A program made the position numbers and the translations under genes. A stretch of DNA of 64,000 bases. It comes from CBDBLK01 sp965215445 (GTDB lineage Bacteria > Bdellovibrionota > Bacteriovoracia > Bacteriovoracales > Bacteriovoracaceae). Position 1 is the stretch's first letter. Every line of letters begins with the position of its first letter. The notes below the pieces were generated by a model, which did no database searches, had not been told where the DNA came from, and was given only the letters and a program-made list of their open reading frames with translations. Below, piece after piece: positions 1 to 8,667 of the stretch. The DNA is taken from positions 682,001-746,000 of the forward strand of contig CBDCDT010000002.1 of assembly GCA_965215445.1 (NCBI GenBank). Direction: 5' to 3'.

Positions 1-713
1 AGGAATATCATAAACTCATAAAATTCATGCCGCACAACTACAAGGTCTTTAATATTTGTTTCAAATTTACCTTGATCCTTCCACAAAAGTTCGGGAATTG
101 CACAATTAGCAGACCAAGGGTCTTCGGGTGAGTTTGCTGGCAATTTTTCATTGAACACGTCTACCTCATAACTCCAGCCTTCATGCCTCATGATTCTTAA
201 GATAAATCTAAGGAAAAAGGATGTATTAACTTCATTAATTAATATAGTGCCTCCAGGTCTGAGTGCAGTTGCTAAATTTTTTAAAAAACGGCCAGGATAT
301 GCCACATGATGTATCATATGAGAACAGATAAAAACATCTACGCTGTCAGGTTCAAAAGGAAGACTTAACGCATCTATTTTTTTGTCAATCCATGGATACT
401 TTTCAATATCTGTTAGAGTAATATTCGATTCATTCAGAATAATTTTACTAAAACCAGCGCCTGCTCCTAGCTCAAAGATATTTTCCTTGTTTTTAAGATA
501 AGGCGACATCCACGCATAACGCTTTTTTAAAAGAAAATTGAGATTATTCAGCCTATTTTTCAAGAAAAAATTTCTCGCTTTTTCCACTTCTCCTTCATTT
601 TTCATTCGATTTTCTTTATGTGTTGGAAAATAAGTTTTTGGTAAAATACCCATCATTGCTCCAATCCTGCCGCGCGTCGCAAAATAGCCTCCCCTCCTTT
701 CCAACGCTATCAT
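1..713 (-). CDS. SAM-dependent methyltransferase (class I), 3' end off the window
   Basis: The reading frame is open from an ATG at 713 to the left edge, so about 237 residues are visible and the C-terminus is missing. A methyltransferase motif I (FELGAGAG) lies near residue 75. It is followed by a PFEPDSVDVFICSHMIHH stretch and an LRPGGTILINEVN post-motif, as in the Methyltransf_11 families that modify sugars or lipids. Two in-frame ATGs at 654-656 and 651-653 are alternative starts. It is divergent from the sugar genes at 789 onward and shares a 75-bp gap with them, so a role in surface glycan modification is plausible. The substrate cannot be told from the sequence. Confidence 0.8.
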   Translation of the reverse strand, partial: MIALERRGGYFATRGRIGAMMGILPKTYFPTHKENRMKNEGEVEKARNFFLKNRLNNLNFLLKKRYAWMSPYLKNKENIFELGAGAGFSKIILNESNITLTDIEKYPWIDKKIDALSLPFEPDSVDVFICSHMIHHVAYPGRFLKNLATALRPGGTILINEVNTSFFLRFILRIMRHEGWSYEVDVFNEKLPANSPEDPWSANCAIPELLWKDQGKFETNIKDLVVVRHEFYEFMIF

Positions 714-788
714 GGTAAATTTCACAAGTAAATTTTCATTAAGACTTTATTTCTGTATTATCAAGCTTTAATAACCAGAACCTCTAGT

Positions 789-1394
789 ATGATCTTAGTC
801 CAACACCGAGTTAACACTATTGAAGAATTAGAAAAAACTCCTTTTCATTATGGAGTAGAAATTGACCTTCGTTCCAATCTTGAAGAAATTTATCTCTCAC
901 ATGACCCCTTTATTGAAGGTGAAAATTTTAACTCCTGGTTGAAATATTATCGACACAAATTTCTTATCCTTAACGTAAAAGAAGAGGGATTGGAAATTGA
1001 AATCCATAAAATACTGAAAAAACGTGATATCACAAATTTCTTCTTTTTAGACAGTTCATTCCCTTCTCTTGTAAAAAACAATCACTTACTGCAAAAAAAA
1101 ATCTGTGCTAGATACTCTGAATTTGAATCCTCAAATACTATTATTAACCTGGCCCCCATTATTCATTGGGTTTGGATAGATTCTTTTTTAGGCAATCCTT
1201 TAGATTTAAAAACATATGCAAAATTTCAATCTCTTGGAATAAAAATTTGTTTGGCCTCTCCAGAACTTTCTAGGGGAAATTTTAATGAGATTTTAGAATT
1301 TCAAAAAAAATTTGCCCATGATAAGATCGTACTGGATGCCGTTTGTAGTAAGAGAATCCATTTATGGGAAGAATATTGGAGAAAAACTTCTTGA
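789..1394 (+). CDS. Glycerophosphodiesterase/PI-PLC-like TIM-barrel protein
   Basis: This 201-residue protein has no signal peptide. Its N-terminus carries the residue pattern of the glycerophosphodiester phosphodiesterase fold: His6-Arg7, Glu24-Ile-Asp26 and His38-Asp39, which in that family bind metal and act in catalysis. The rest is short for the family, which is usually about 240-300 residues, and is divergent. The gene overlaps the PglD-like gene downstream, and both lie in an operon with a PglE-like aminotransferase. It may therefore act on a nucleotide-sugar or lipid-linked sugar rather than a glycerophosphodiester. That substrate idea is inference. Confidence 0.6.
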   Translation: MILVQHRVNTIEELEKTPFHYGVEIDLRSNLEEIYLSHDPFIEGENFNSWLKYYRHKFLILNVKEEGLEIEIHKILKKRDITNFFFLDSSFPSLVKNNHLLQKKICARYSEFESSNTIINLAPIIHWVWIDSFLGNPLDLKTYAKFQSLGIKICLASPELSRGNFNEILEFQKKFAHDKIVLDAVCSKRIHLWEEYWRKTS

Positions 1395-1981
1395 ATAAAA
1401 TACTCGTTCTAGGAACAGGCGGATTAGGTAAGGAGTGTTGTTATTATCTTAAGGATGCTTTTGGCCCAAGTCTTCAAATAGAAACTTATTCCGATTCTGA
1501 TACTTCTGAAATTCCTTCTGCAAAATCTGGCATACGTTTTATTGTGGCGGTTGGTGACCCTCTAGCAAAACAGACGATGGTTTGCAAGGCCTTGGAAAAT
1601 GGTTTGCGGCCAGCACCGACGCTCATTCATCCTCGGGCCTTCGTACAAAATCCTGAGAAAATTGGGATGGGGGGTATTATTGCTCCGGGGGTTGTGGTGG
1701 CCGCTGATGTACAAATTGGAGACTATGTTTTACTTAATTACAATGCCACTGTAGGCCATGATACTGTTATTGGAGATTTTTGTACGATTAATCCATCGGC
1801 CAATATTTCGGGAAATAATCGCATTGGCGATTGTGTTTTTGTTGGGGTGGGAGCGGTGACAAAGCAATCTATAGAAATTGGAGATAATGCAATCTGTGGC
1901 GCTCAGGCATGTTGCTTGCAAGATGTTCAGGCCAATACAACAGTCGTGGGAGTTCCCGCTAATCGTTGCTTGAAAAAATAA
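1364..1981 (+). CDS. pglD: PglD/NeuD-like sugar O/N-acetyltransferase
   Basis: The protein has about 205 residues. An N-terminal Rossmann-like half (ILVLGTGGLGKE) is followed by a left-handed beta-helix of hexapeptide repeats (for example IGMGGIIAPGVVV and IGDYVLLNYNATVGHD) and ends in VVGVPANR. This is the layout of PglD, which uses acetyl-CoA to acetylate the 4-amino group of the UDP-sugar made by PglE. The His in NATVGHD fits the catalytic base of the family. The ATG at 1364 has no clear ribosome site. A TTG at 1391 overlapping the upstream stop has GGAG about 9 bases before it and may be the true start. It is followed immediately by the aminotransferase gene. Confidence 0.85.
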   Translation: MGRILEKNFLNKILVLGTGGLGKECCYYLKDAFGPSLQIETYSDSDTSEIPSAKSGIRFIVAVGDPLAKQTMVCKALENGLRPAPTLIHPRAFVQNPEKIGMGGIIAPGVVVAADVQIGDYVLLNYNATVGHDTVIGDFCTINPSANISGNNRIGDCVFVGVGAVTKQSIEIGDNAICGAQACCLQDVQANTTVVGVPANRCLKK

Positions 1982-3117
1982 TGGATAAAATTTTACTATC
2001 AAAACCACACATGAGCGGGCAAGAAATCAAATATGTAACCGAGGCGATTTCCTCTAATTGGGTGGTTCCCCTTGGCCCTTTTGTAACTTCTTTTGAACAA
2101 GAACTCGGCCAATGCATGGGCAACGATGAGAACTTTGTGGTTGCAACCAATACGGGAACTGCTGCACTTCATACCGCACTTGCAAAGCTTGGAGTTGGCC
2201 CTGGAGATGAAGTTTTTTGTTCCAGCTTGACGTTCGTTGCGAGCGTTAATCCAGTTTTATATTTAAATGCGGCCCCAGTTTTCATTGATTCAGAAACACA
2301 GACTTGGAATATGTCACCAGAGGTTTTGAGAGATGCGCTGGAAAAAAAGGCGAAGTCTCGTAAACTACCCAAGGCCATTATCGTTGTCGATCTCTTTGGG
2401 ATGAGTGCTGATTTTGACCCCATCCTTGAAGTCAGCGGTCATTTTGGCATTCCTGTTATAGAAGACGCTGCTGAGGCCCTTGGCTCTCGTTATAAAGATA
2501 GGGTCTGTGGCAGCTTTGGAAAATTTGGGATACTTTCATTTAATGGCAATAAAATTATTACTGCTTCTTCGGGAGGTGCTTTGATTACGAAATCCTCTGA
2601 AGAGGCCAAAGAAGTTCTCAAACTCGTCACTCAATCACGGGAAGACTTTCCTTTTTATCAACATACTCAAGTTGGCTTCAATTATCGGATGAGCAATATC
2701 TGTGCAGCGATAGGAAAAGCACAACTCGAAGTCCTTGAAGACCGAGTCAGGGCCAGAAGAGATATTTTTAACTTTTACTATGAAAATCTGTCTGGTATTC
2801 CAGAAATTCAATTTTTGAAAGAACCCGACGGATATTTCAGCAACCGCTGGTTAAGTACTTTTCTTATCTCTTCTGATTGCCGAAAAACTCCCAGTGAGCT
2901 CATTCAGTGCTTAAAATCGGAAAATATAGAGGCCCGCCATGTATGGAAACCGATGCACATGCAGCCTTTATTTCAAAATTGTGAATATTTTTGCCACGAT
3001 ACTGATATTTCAAAAGGCCTTTTTGAAAAAGGAATTTGTTTGCCTTCGGGTTCTGCAATGACTCTTCAGCAACTTGAATTTGTCGTTGAAAAAATAAAAT
3101 ATTTTTTTAAGAGATAA
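1981..3117 (+). CDS. pglE: PglE-like PLP aminotransferase (DegT/DnrJ/EryC1/StrS family)
   Basis: The ATG at 1981 overlaps the pglD stop as TAATG, which suggests translational coupling. The 378-residue product follows Campylobacter PglE closely in key blocks. These are LSKPHMSGQEIKYV at the start, APVFIDSETQTWN, VIEDAAEALGS, FNGNKIITASSGG with the PLP-binding lysine, FNYRMSNICAAIGKAQLEVL, and KGICLPSGSAMT near the end. PglE converts the UDP-4-keto-6-deoxy sugar made by PglF into the 4-amino sugar, with glutamate as donor. With pglD, pglC and pglF nearby it completes a di-N-acetylbacillosamine route. Its 3' end overlaps the convergent glycosyltransferase gene by 11 bp. Confidence 0.93.
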   Translation: MDKILLSKPHMSGQEIKYVTEAISSNWVVPLGPFVTSFEQELGQCMGNDENFVVATNTGTAALHTALAKLGVGPGDEVFCSSLTFVASVNPVLYLNAAPVFIDSETQTWNMSPEVLRDALEKKAKSRKLPKAIIVVDLFGMSADFDPILEVSGHFGIPVIEDAAEALGSRYKDRVCGSFGKFGILSFNGNKIITASSGGALITKSSEEAKEVLKLVTQSREDFPFYQHTQVGFNYRMSNICAAIGKAQLEVLEDRVRARRDIFNFYYENLSGIPEIQFLKEPDGYFSNRWLSTFLISSDCRKTPSELIQCLKSENIEARHVWKPMHMQPLFQNCEYFCHDTDISKGLFEKGICLPSGSAMTLQQLEFVVEKIKYFFKR

Positions 3118-4390
3118 GAGATTGGTATTCCTGCCATTGTTTTTTTGCCATAAGTTTGTAATCAAAATCTCTCACTATCCTTTCATAAGCGTTTTGGCCG
3201 AGTTTCCTTCGTAAATCTTTTTGGCAAATCATTTTTTCCAAGGCCGTCTCTAGCGTGAGGGCATTTCTCGGTTCAACCAAAAATCCCGTAACATTATCTT
3301 CAATGGAATCCACCAGTCCCGGGATGCGGGTTCCCACGGAGGGAATGCCATAGGCAGAGGCCTCCAAGACAGCTGTTCCAAAACCCTCTCGATAACTGGG
3401 GAGGCAAAAAATATTGGCGATAGAATAAAATTTTTCCGGATTCAGAGTTGCTCCCAATATTCTCATATTCTCAATATTTTCAGAAAACTTGATAGACTTA
3501 TCTTCAAGAGGGCCGACTAAAAATAAATATATTGATTCTATTTTTTTGTTGAGATCGATAAATGCTGTAACAAGCTCATTTATGCCTTTGTCTCTATGAA
3601 TGCGCCCCAAGTATAAAAGGATTGTCGCCTGTGATGAAATTTGATATTGCTTTAAAATTTCCTCTCTGGAAGTGGCAGCATTTCGGTTAAAACGCCTGAG
3701 ATCAATTCCTCCCAAACTGCCTTTATGCAGGCAAGAAATTTTTTCTTTTTTGACTATACCTTGCTCAACTAAAAATTGATTTTGAGAAGGAGAATCTGAA
3801 TAGACTTTGGTATTTATACCGGCAATAAAGGTGTCAATTTTTTTTAACAACCATTTTTTAAATCCATTTAATGTGGCCCATCTTTGCCCGGTAAAAGTAT
3901 GGATTCTTACTGGAACTCTTGTTAAGGCCCCCGCAATTGCGCAAAGGAGTCCTGCTTTAGGAGTCGAAGAATGAAGAACATGGGGCCTTATTTTGCGAAT
4001 AATTTTTATAAGTTGATAAATGCTTATTAAGTCGCACAAAGGAGAAATTTCTCTGCAAATATTTAATTCTTCATGGGGTAAACCAAGCTCTTTTACTTGA
4101 GAGAAAAATTCATCACGGTCTGAGGCCAAAACAATATCTCGCCCTTCTTCTTTATAGATTTCCAGTTGTCCCCATATATGACTAAATGCCATTGATACGG
4201 AAACAACTCTCAAAACTCGTAACTGCTTACACTTCAGACCATCTTGGGAGTCAGCTGCACTGTCGCTCCCTGCGGCGTACTTCTCAACATACGCCTCAGT
4301 CACTCCAGTTTGCTTCCCCCCAACCTGGCCTAAATTGTAAGCACTTACCCTGCTTTTATCGTAATTTTTCTCCGATCGGACACTATTCAT
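3107..4390 (-). CDS. Family 4 glycosyltransferase (PglA-like) with unusual N-terminal extension
   Basis: The core from about residue 60 is a GT-B glycosyltransferase: HSSTPKAGLLCAIAG in the N-domain, LLYLGRIHRDKGI at the start of the second domain, and the GT4 motif YREGFGTAVLEASAYGIP with the EX7E glutamates. The start at 4390 overlaps the pglC stop (ATGAATAG), so coupling is likely. About 55 polar residues precede the core and match nothing I recognise. Position beside pglC suggests it adds the second sugar, perhaps GalNAc as PglA does, to lipid-linked bacillosamine. The donor is inferred from context only. Confidence 0.85.
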   Translation of the reverse strand: MNSVRSEKNYDKSRVSAYNLGQVGGKQTGVTEAYVEKYAAGSDSAADSQDGLKCKQLRVLRVVSVSMAFSHIWGQLEIYKEEGRDIVLASDRDEFFSQVKELGLPHEELNICREISPLCDLISIYQLIKIIRKIRPHVLHSSTPKAGLLCAIAGALTRVPVRIHTFTGQRWATLNGFKKWLLKKIDTFIAGINTKVYSDSPSQNQFLVEQGIVKKEKISCLHKGSLGGIDLRRFNRNAATSREEILKQYQISSQATILLYLGRIHRDKGINELVTAFIDLNKKIESIYLFLVGPLEDKSIKFSENIENMRILGATLNPEKFYSIANIFCLPSYREGFGTAVLEASAYGIPSVGTRIPGLVDSIEDNVTGFLVEPRNALTLETALEKMICQKDLRRKLGQNAYERIVRDFDYKLMAKKQWQEYQSLIS

Positions 4391-4982
4391 GGCCATCATA
4401 GGGTGGCATTGTCACCAATTTGGAGTTTTGAATTCCGTTCCGCTTAATAACTCTCCATAAAGTTAAAAAGAGAATTTTTAAGTCGAGCCAGAGATTCCAG
4501 TTTTCAACATACCAAATATCGAGTTCAAACTTCTGTTTCCAGCTTATACTATTGCGACCGTTAATTTGTGCCCAACCGGTAATGCCAGGTCTGACTTGGT
4601 GGCGTTTTTTTTCTCTTTCCGTATATAAAGGCATATATTCCATAAGCAAAGGCCGTGGCCCCACCAAGCTCAATTCCCCTTTTAATACATTAATCAGTTG
4701 AGGAAATTCATCCAAACTCAATGCTCGCAAAATTTTGCCCAAAGTTTTTAATCTCTTTTCATCAGGCAAAAGGTTTCCTTGTTGATCCCGCTCCGTTGTC
4801 ATAGTTCTAAATTTATAAATTCTAAAAGGCCTTGCATGAAATCCTGGCCTTATTTGAGAAAAGAAAATGGGCCTGCCCAGTTTTATCCAAATGGCGATGG
4901 CCACCAACGTAAAAAAAGGAGAAAGGCATAACAATAAAATGAGCGCCAAAAAAAAATCCATTAAATGTTTAATTTTTTTCAT
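4383..4982 (-). CDS. pglC: PglC-like monotopic phosphoglycosyl transferase
   Basis: This is a 199-residue protein with one N-terminal reentrant membrane helix (residues 8-32). The small-PGT blocks follow: RPFRIYKFRTM, the catalytic Asp-Glu dyad in ALSLDEFPQLINVLKGE, LVGPRPL, and RPGITGWAQINGRN. PglC moves phospho-di-N-acetylbacillosamine from UDP to undecaprenyl phosphate at the inner face of the inner membrane. The length equals that of the minimal catalytic form. It lies 4 bp downstream of pglF and overlaps the following glycosyltransferase, so the three genes form one operon. Confidence 0.93.
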   Translation of the reverse strand: MKKIKHLMDFFLALILLLCLSPFFTLVAIAIWIKLGRPIFFSQIRPGFHARPFRIYKFRTMTTERDQQGNLLPDEKRLKTLGKILRALSLDEFPQLINVLKGELSLVGPRPLLMEYMPLYTEREKKRHQVRPGITGWAQINGRNSISWKQKFELDIWYVENWNLWLDLKILFLTLWRVIKRNGIQNSKLVTMPPYDGHE

Positions 4983-4986
4983 CGTT

Positions 4987-6876
4987 TCAGTGCATCGAAT
5001 TGTTTTGATGATCCAGTTCTTCGGAGATCATTTCATATTCTGGCACAAGTTTCTTTAAAAATGACCTCAATTCAATTGTATCGAGTAGGGAAACTTCATT
5101 TTCAAGTTCTTGCAATAACGTGTGGAAATTTTTGGGGATTTCATTTGTCTTAATCACTTTAACTTTTGGATGAACGGTGGGCAAAAGATGTTCTTTGCCA
5201 CCTGCCATTTCTTCATAAAGTTTTTCTCCAGGCCTAAGCCCTGTATAAATAATCTCTATTTTTTCTTCAGTACCTGCCAGTTTAATCATTTCTTTGGCCA
5301 AATCCTTAATATAAACTGGTGCTCCCATATCCAAGATAAAAATTTCTCGTCCCTTACCGAAAGAACCCGCCTGTATAATAAGTTGGCAGGCCTCTGGAAT
5401 ACTCATAAAATAGCGCTTGATTTCAGGATGAGTGACAGTTATTGGCCCTCCCTTTTGGATTTGTTCCCTAAACAGGGGAACTACCGAGCCGCTCGAACCC
5501 AACACATTTCCAAAACGCAGTGAAATAAATTTAGTGAGTCCTACACCATCCAGCGATTGGCAAATCATTTCGGCAATCCTCTTGCTCGTTCCCATCACAT
5601 TAGTCGGATTGACGGCCTTATCTGTAGAAATGAGAACAAATTTTTCTGCTTTGTGTTTTAGGGCCAACTCGGCAACATTTTTGCTTCCAAAAATATTGGT
5701 CTTGATCGCCTCTCTAGGATTCATTTCCATCATGGGGACGTGTTTGTAAGCTGCCGCATGGAAGACAATATCCGGTCTGTATTGAAGAAACGTCTTCTCT
5801 AAAGCATCTTTGTCTCGAACATCACCAATAATGGGAATAATTTGAAAGGCGACTTCTTCCAAATTTTTTAACTTTTTTTCTAATTGATAGAGAAAAAGCT
5901 CAGTGAGTTCAAAAAGAATTAAGCGCTTAGGGCCAAGTCTTAAAATTTGAAAACATAGTTCCGAACCTATCGAGCCTCCTGCGCCTGTGACCAAAACCGT
6001 TTTTTCCCCAATCATACTGCGCATTTTGCTCACATCGAGTTGAATAGGCTCTCGCCCCAAGAGGTCTTCTAACGTCAAGGCACGCAGTTGCGCCAATCCT
6101 ACGGAATCATAAAAAATGGCATTAGGTTTTGGCAAAGTTCTAATTTCCAAGGAGGTTTGTCGACAAGCATTTATAATACCCTTCATTTGTTGACGAGTGG
6201 CCGAAGTAATGGCGATTAAAATTTTTTGAGCAGACGTTTTTTCGGCCAATTTAGCAATGTCTTTTATGCGACCGAGAACTTTAGTACTGTGTAGTGTTTT
6301 TCCCTGCTTGCTGGGGTCGTCATCAACCAATCCCACAACATTAAGTTTAAATTCGGGATTATTCTTAATTTCCCGTAAAATTCCTTCTCCGCCTCTCCCT
6401 GCTCCCACAACGATAACTTTGGTAAATTGAGATTTATCGGAATGAAAAAGCCTGCGCCTATCCGCAATGATTCTGTAAAAGAAACGTCCTCCACCCAAAC
6501 AAGCAATAAGCAAAAAAGCATCTATAAAAAAAATAGAACGAGGCAGATTCTCCAGACGAGTGACTAAGAATAAAACCAAAACATTGAGTAAAATGGCCGT
6601 GCCAACTCCTCTAAAAATTTTGAGGAGATCTAAAAGCCCGGAAAAGCGCCAGATAACTCTATACATTCCCGCAAAATAAAAGCAGGTAAATTGCACAACG
6701 CTAGAAATGGCCAAGGCCTTCCAAAAATACTTTTGACCAAATATGCTGGGAAACAGTTCATCATAGCGCAGAGAAAATGAGGCAAAAAAACAAAAAACAA
6801 TAAAAAAAATGTCGTAGGCCATGACCAGGCCTGTTTTGTATCGGAAATTTGTTTTCAATCTAAACATAAATGACAT
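4987..6876 (-). CDS. pglF: PglF/CapD/WbpM-like membrane nucleotide-sugar 4,6-dehydratase
   Basis: The protein has 629 residues. Four N-terminal membrane helices (about residues 15-135) precede a Rossmann-like linker domain (VVGAGRGGEGILREI) and a C-terminal extended SDR dehydratase domain. The latter starts at TVLVTGAGGSIGSE and has the active-site region STDKAVNPTNVMGTSK, where Met stands in for the usual Tyr, as in PglF and WbpM. It should convert UDP-GlcNAc to the 4-keto-6-deoxy sugar, the first step of bacillosamine synthesis. It heads the minus-strand operon pglF-pglC-glycosyltransferase and is divergent from the UbiB-like gene. Confidence 0.93.
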   Translation of the reverse strand: MSFMFRLKTNFRYKTGLVMAYDIFFIVFCFFASFSLRYDELFPSIFGQKYFWKALAISSVVQFTCFYFAGMYRVIWRFSGLLDLLKIFRGVGTAILLNVLVLFLVTRLENLPRSIFFIDAFLLIACLGGGRFFYRIIADRRRLFHSDKSQFTKVIVVGAGRGGEGILREIKNNPEFKLNVVGLVDDDPSKQGKTLHSTKVLGRIKDIAKLAEKTSAQKILIAITSATRQQMKGIINACRQTSLEIRTLPKPNAIFYDSVGLAQLRALTLEDLLGREPIQLDVSKMRSMIGEKTVLVTGAGGSIGSELCFQILRLGPKRLILFELTELFLYQLEKKLKNLEEVAFQIIPIIGDVRDKDALEKTFLQYRPDIVFHAAAYKHVPMMEMNPREAIKTNIFGSKNVAELALKHKAEKFVLISTDKAVNPTNVMGTSKRIAEMICQSLDGVGLTKFISLRFGNVLGSSGSVVPLFREQIQKGGPITVTHPEIKRYFMSIPEACQLIIQAGSFGKGREIFILDMGAPVYIKDLAKEMIKLAGTEEKIEIIYTGLRPGEKLYEEMAGGKEHLLPTVHPKVKVIKTNEIPKNFHTLLQELENEVSLLDTIELRSFLKKLVPEYEMISEELDHQNNSMH

Positions 6877-6927
6877 AAAGCGACGAAAAAGGTTAAAAAA
6901 CGCTTCAATTATAAAATTTAGGGTACA

Positions 6928-8667
6928 ATGGGGAAAAGGGTTTTGGAAATGGGTTTCATCAAAACTGGCCTTGAAATCTCTAAAACGATTCGTAACGCCT
7001 CAAGATTACAAGAGATTGTCTTGGTTTTTGCCAAACATGGATTCGCTGAATTTATCTCTAGTGGGGTCATCTCCTCAATCCCCTCCTTTGTACTCCCCAA
7101 ATCAAAAACCAGCATTAAGTCGGAACTAGAAAGGAAAGGCCGCTTGGATAGAGGCCAAATTCTCGGCTCTCGTCTGCGCCTTTGTTTTGAAGAATTAGGG
7201 CCGGCATTCATCAAATTTGGGCAGCTTTTGGCCTCGCGGGAAGACCTTTTTGATTCGTCTTTTGTAGACGAGATGAAACTTTTGAGGGATCGCGTTCGCC
7301 CGGTTCCCTTTTCCAAAGTGCGCGCAAGTGTTGAAAAAAGCTTGGGTAAAAAAATTCAAGATGTTTTTCTTGACGTCGAAGAAAATCCCATTGGAACGGC
7401 CTCTATTGGAGTGGTTTACAAAGGCAAACTTAAAAATGGCGACGAGATCGTTTTAAAAGTTCAAAGACCTGGTATTGAAAAGGCCATTAAGACTGATTTC
7501 TATCTCTTAAAATTTATTGCCGGCCAAGCTGAAAAAAATTCGGAAGAGGCCAAATTTTTAGGTATTTGTCGAATCGTCAACGATTTTACTTTTGCGTTAG
7601 TCAACGAACTCAATTTTAATATTGAGGCCCTTAATGCCAAAAGATTTAGTAAAGTCTTAAAGAAACACGACTCTGAAAACTATTTTTACATTCCCAAAAT
7701 CTATAGCGACCTTTCACGAGAAAATCTGCTGATTATGGAATACCTTGAAGGTATCCCATTTAGCAACATTCAAGCGTTAGGGCCATACAAAGACAATCTC
7801 GAAATCAAGCTGGGCCAAGGCCTGAAAACTTTTATCAGAACATTCTTGTTGGAAGGCCATTTTCATGCTGACCTTCACGGAGGAAATTTCTTTCTTCTCA
7901 CCAACGAAAAGATTGGAATTATTGATTTTGGTCTTATGGGTTCTCTATCTCGCAGGGGAAGAAAATCTTTTATCGCCATTGTTTATGCCCTACTCACATT
8001 CAATTATGAGAATCTGGTTTTTGAATTTCTCGATATTGCCGAATACGAACGCATCCCCGACATTGACTCCCTCACTGTTGATGTAAGAGAGGCCCTTTCT
8101 CCTTTTATCGGACTTACCGCCCAACAATCCAATTTCAGCGTCATTATAAAATCCATTGTCAAAACACTAAAAAAGCATCAGATATTTTTACCTAGAGAAT
8201 GGTTTTCTTTCTTTCGGGGCCTTGCCACTCTCGACGGTGTGGGACGTTCCATCGGTATGGACTTTGACCTTTACACTACCATTGAGGAAGATATTCACGA
8301 AATTGTAAAGGATTCTTTCAATAAAGACGAACTCATCGAAGAGGGAATATGGGCCATGAAGGACTTGGCCTCTTTCGGGAGAAGTGTTCCCAGGCACCTC
8401 AAATGGTTTCTTAAAGAGTGGTCAAAAAAAGGTTATGCCCACGAACTCATACTCCAGGGCCATCAAAGGCCCTTGGGGCAAATCAATAGTTCTCTCATCT
8501 TCCTTGGTTTTTGTCTCTTGGCATCAGTCTTTATTATTTGTGGAGCAACTTTTATTTCCCCGCTAAAAATAGAAACCTTCCGAGATATTCCAACTATAGT
8601 ATGGTTTTTTTGGGCCTTGGGAACAATTTTTTTTATAAAAGGAATGTTCTCTTTAAAAAAGAATTAA
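6928..8667 (+). CDS. ubiB: ABC1/AarF/UbiB atypical kinase-like protein
   Basis: The 579-residue protein has UbiB family signatures: the KxGQ motif in FIKFGQLLASRED, the nucleotide-loop variant ASIGVVYKGKLKNG, the invariant lysine in IVLKVQRPG, the catalytic block HADLHGGNFF and the metal-binding IDFGLMG. Two membrane helices close the C-terminus (about residues 525-575). Family members support ubiquinone or other isoprenoid lipid metabolism at the inner membrane by ATPase activity. ATG codons at 6928 and 6949 are both possible starts. The 3' end overlaps the convergent psd gene by 4 bp. No ubiquinone genes adjoin it, so the exact role is uncertain. Confidence 0.88.
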   Translation: MGKRVLEMGFIKTGLEISKTIRNASRLQEIVLVFAKHGFAEFISSGVISSIPSFVLPKSKTSIKSELERKGRLDRGQILGSRLRLCFEELGPAFIKFGQLLASREDLFDSSFVDEMKLLRDRVRPVPFSKVRASVEKSLGKKIQDVFLDVEENPIGTASIGVVYKGKLKNGDEIVLKVQRPGIEKAIKTDFYLLKFIAGQAEKNSEEAKFLGICRIVNDFTFALVNELNFNIEALNAKRFSKVLKKHDSENYFYIPKIYSDLSRENLLIMEYLEGIPFSNIQALGPYKDNLEIKLGQGLKTFIRTFLLEGHFHADLHGGNFFLLTNEKIGIIDFGLMGSLSRRGRKSFIAIVYALLTFNYENLVFEFLDIAEYERIPDIDSLTVDVREALSPFIGLTAQQSNFSVIIKSIVKTLKKHQIFLPREWFSFFRGLATLDGVGRSIGMDFDLYTTIEEDIHEIVKDSFNKDELIEEGIWAMKDLASFGRSVPRHLKWFLKEWSKKGYAHELILQGHQRPLGQINSSLIFLGFCLLASVFIICGATFISPLKIETFRDIPTIVWFFWALGTIFFIKGMFSLKKN

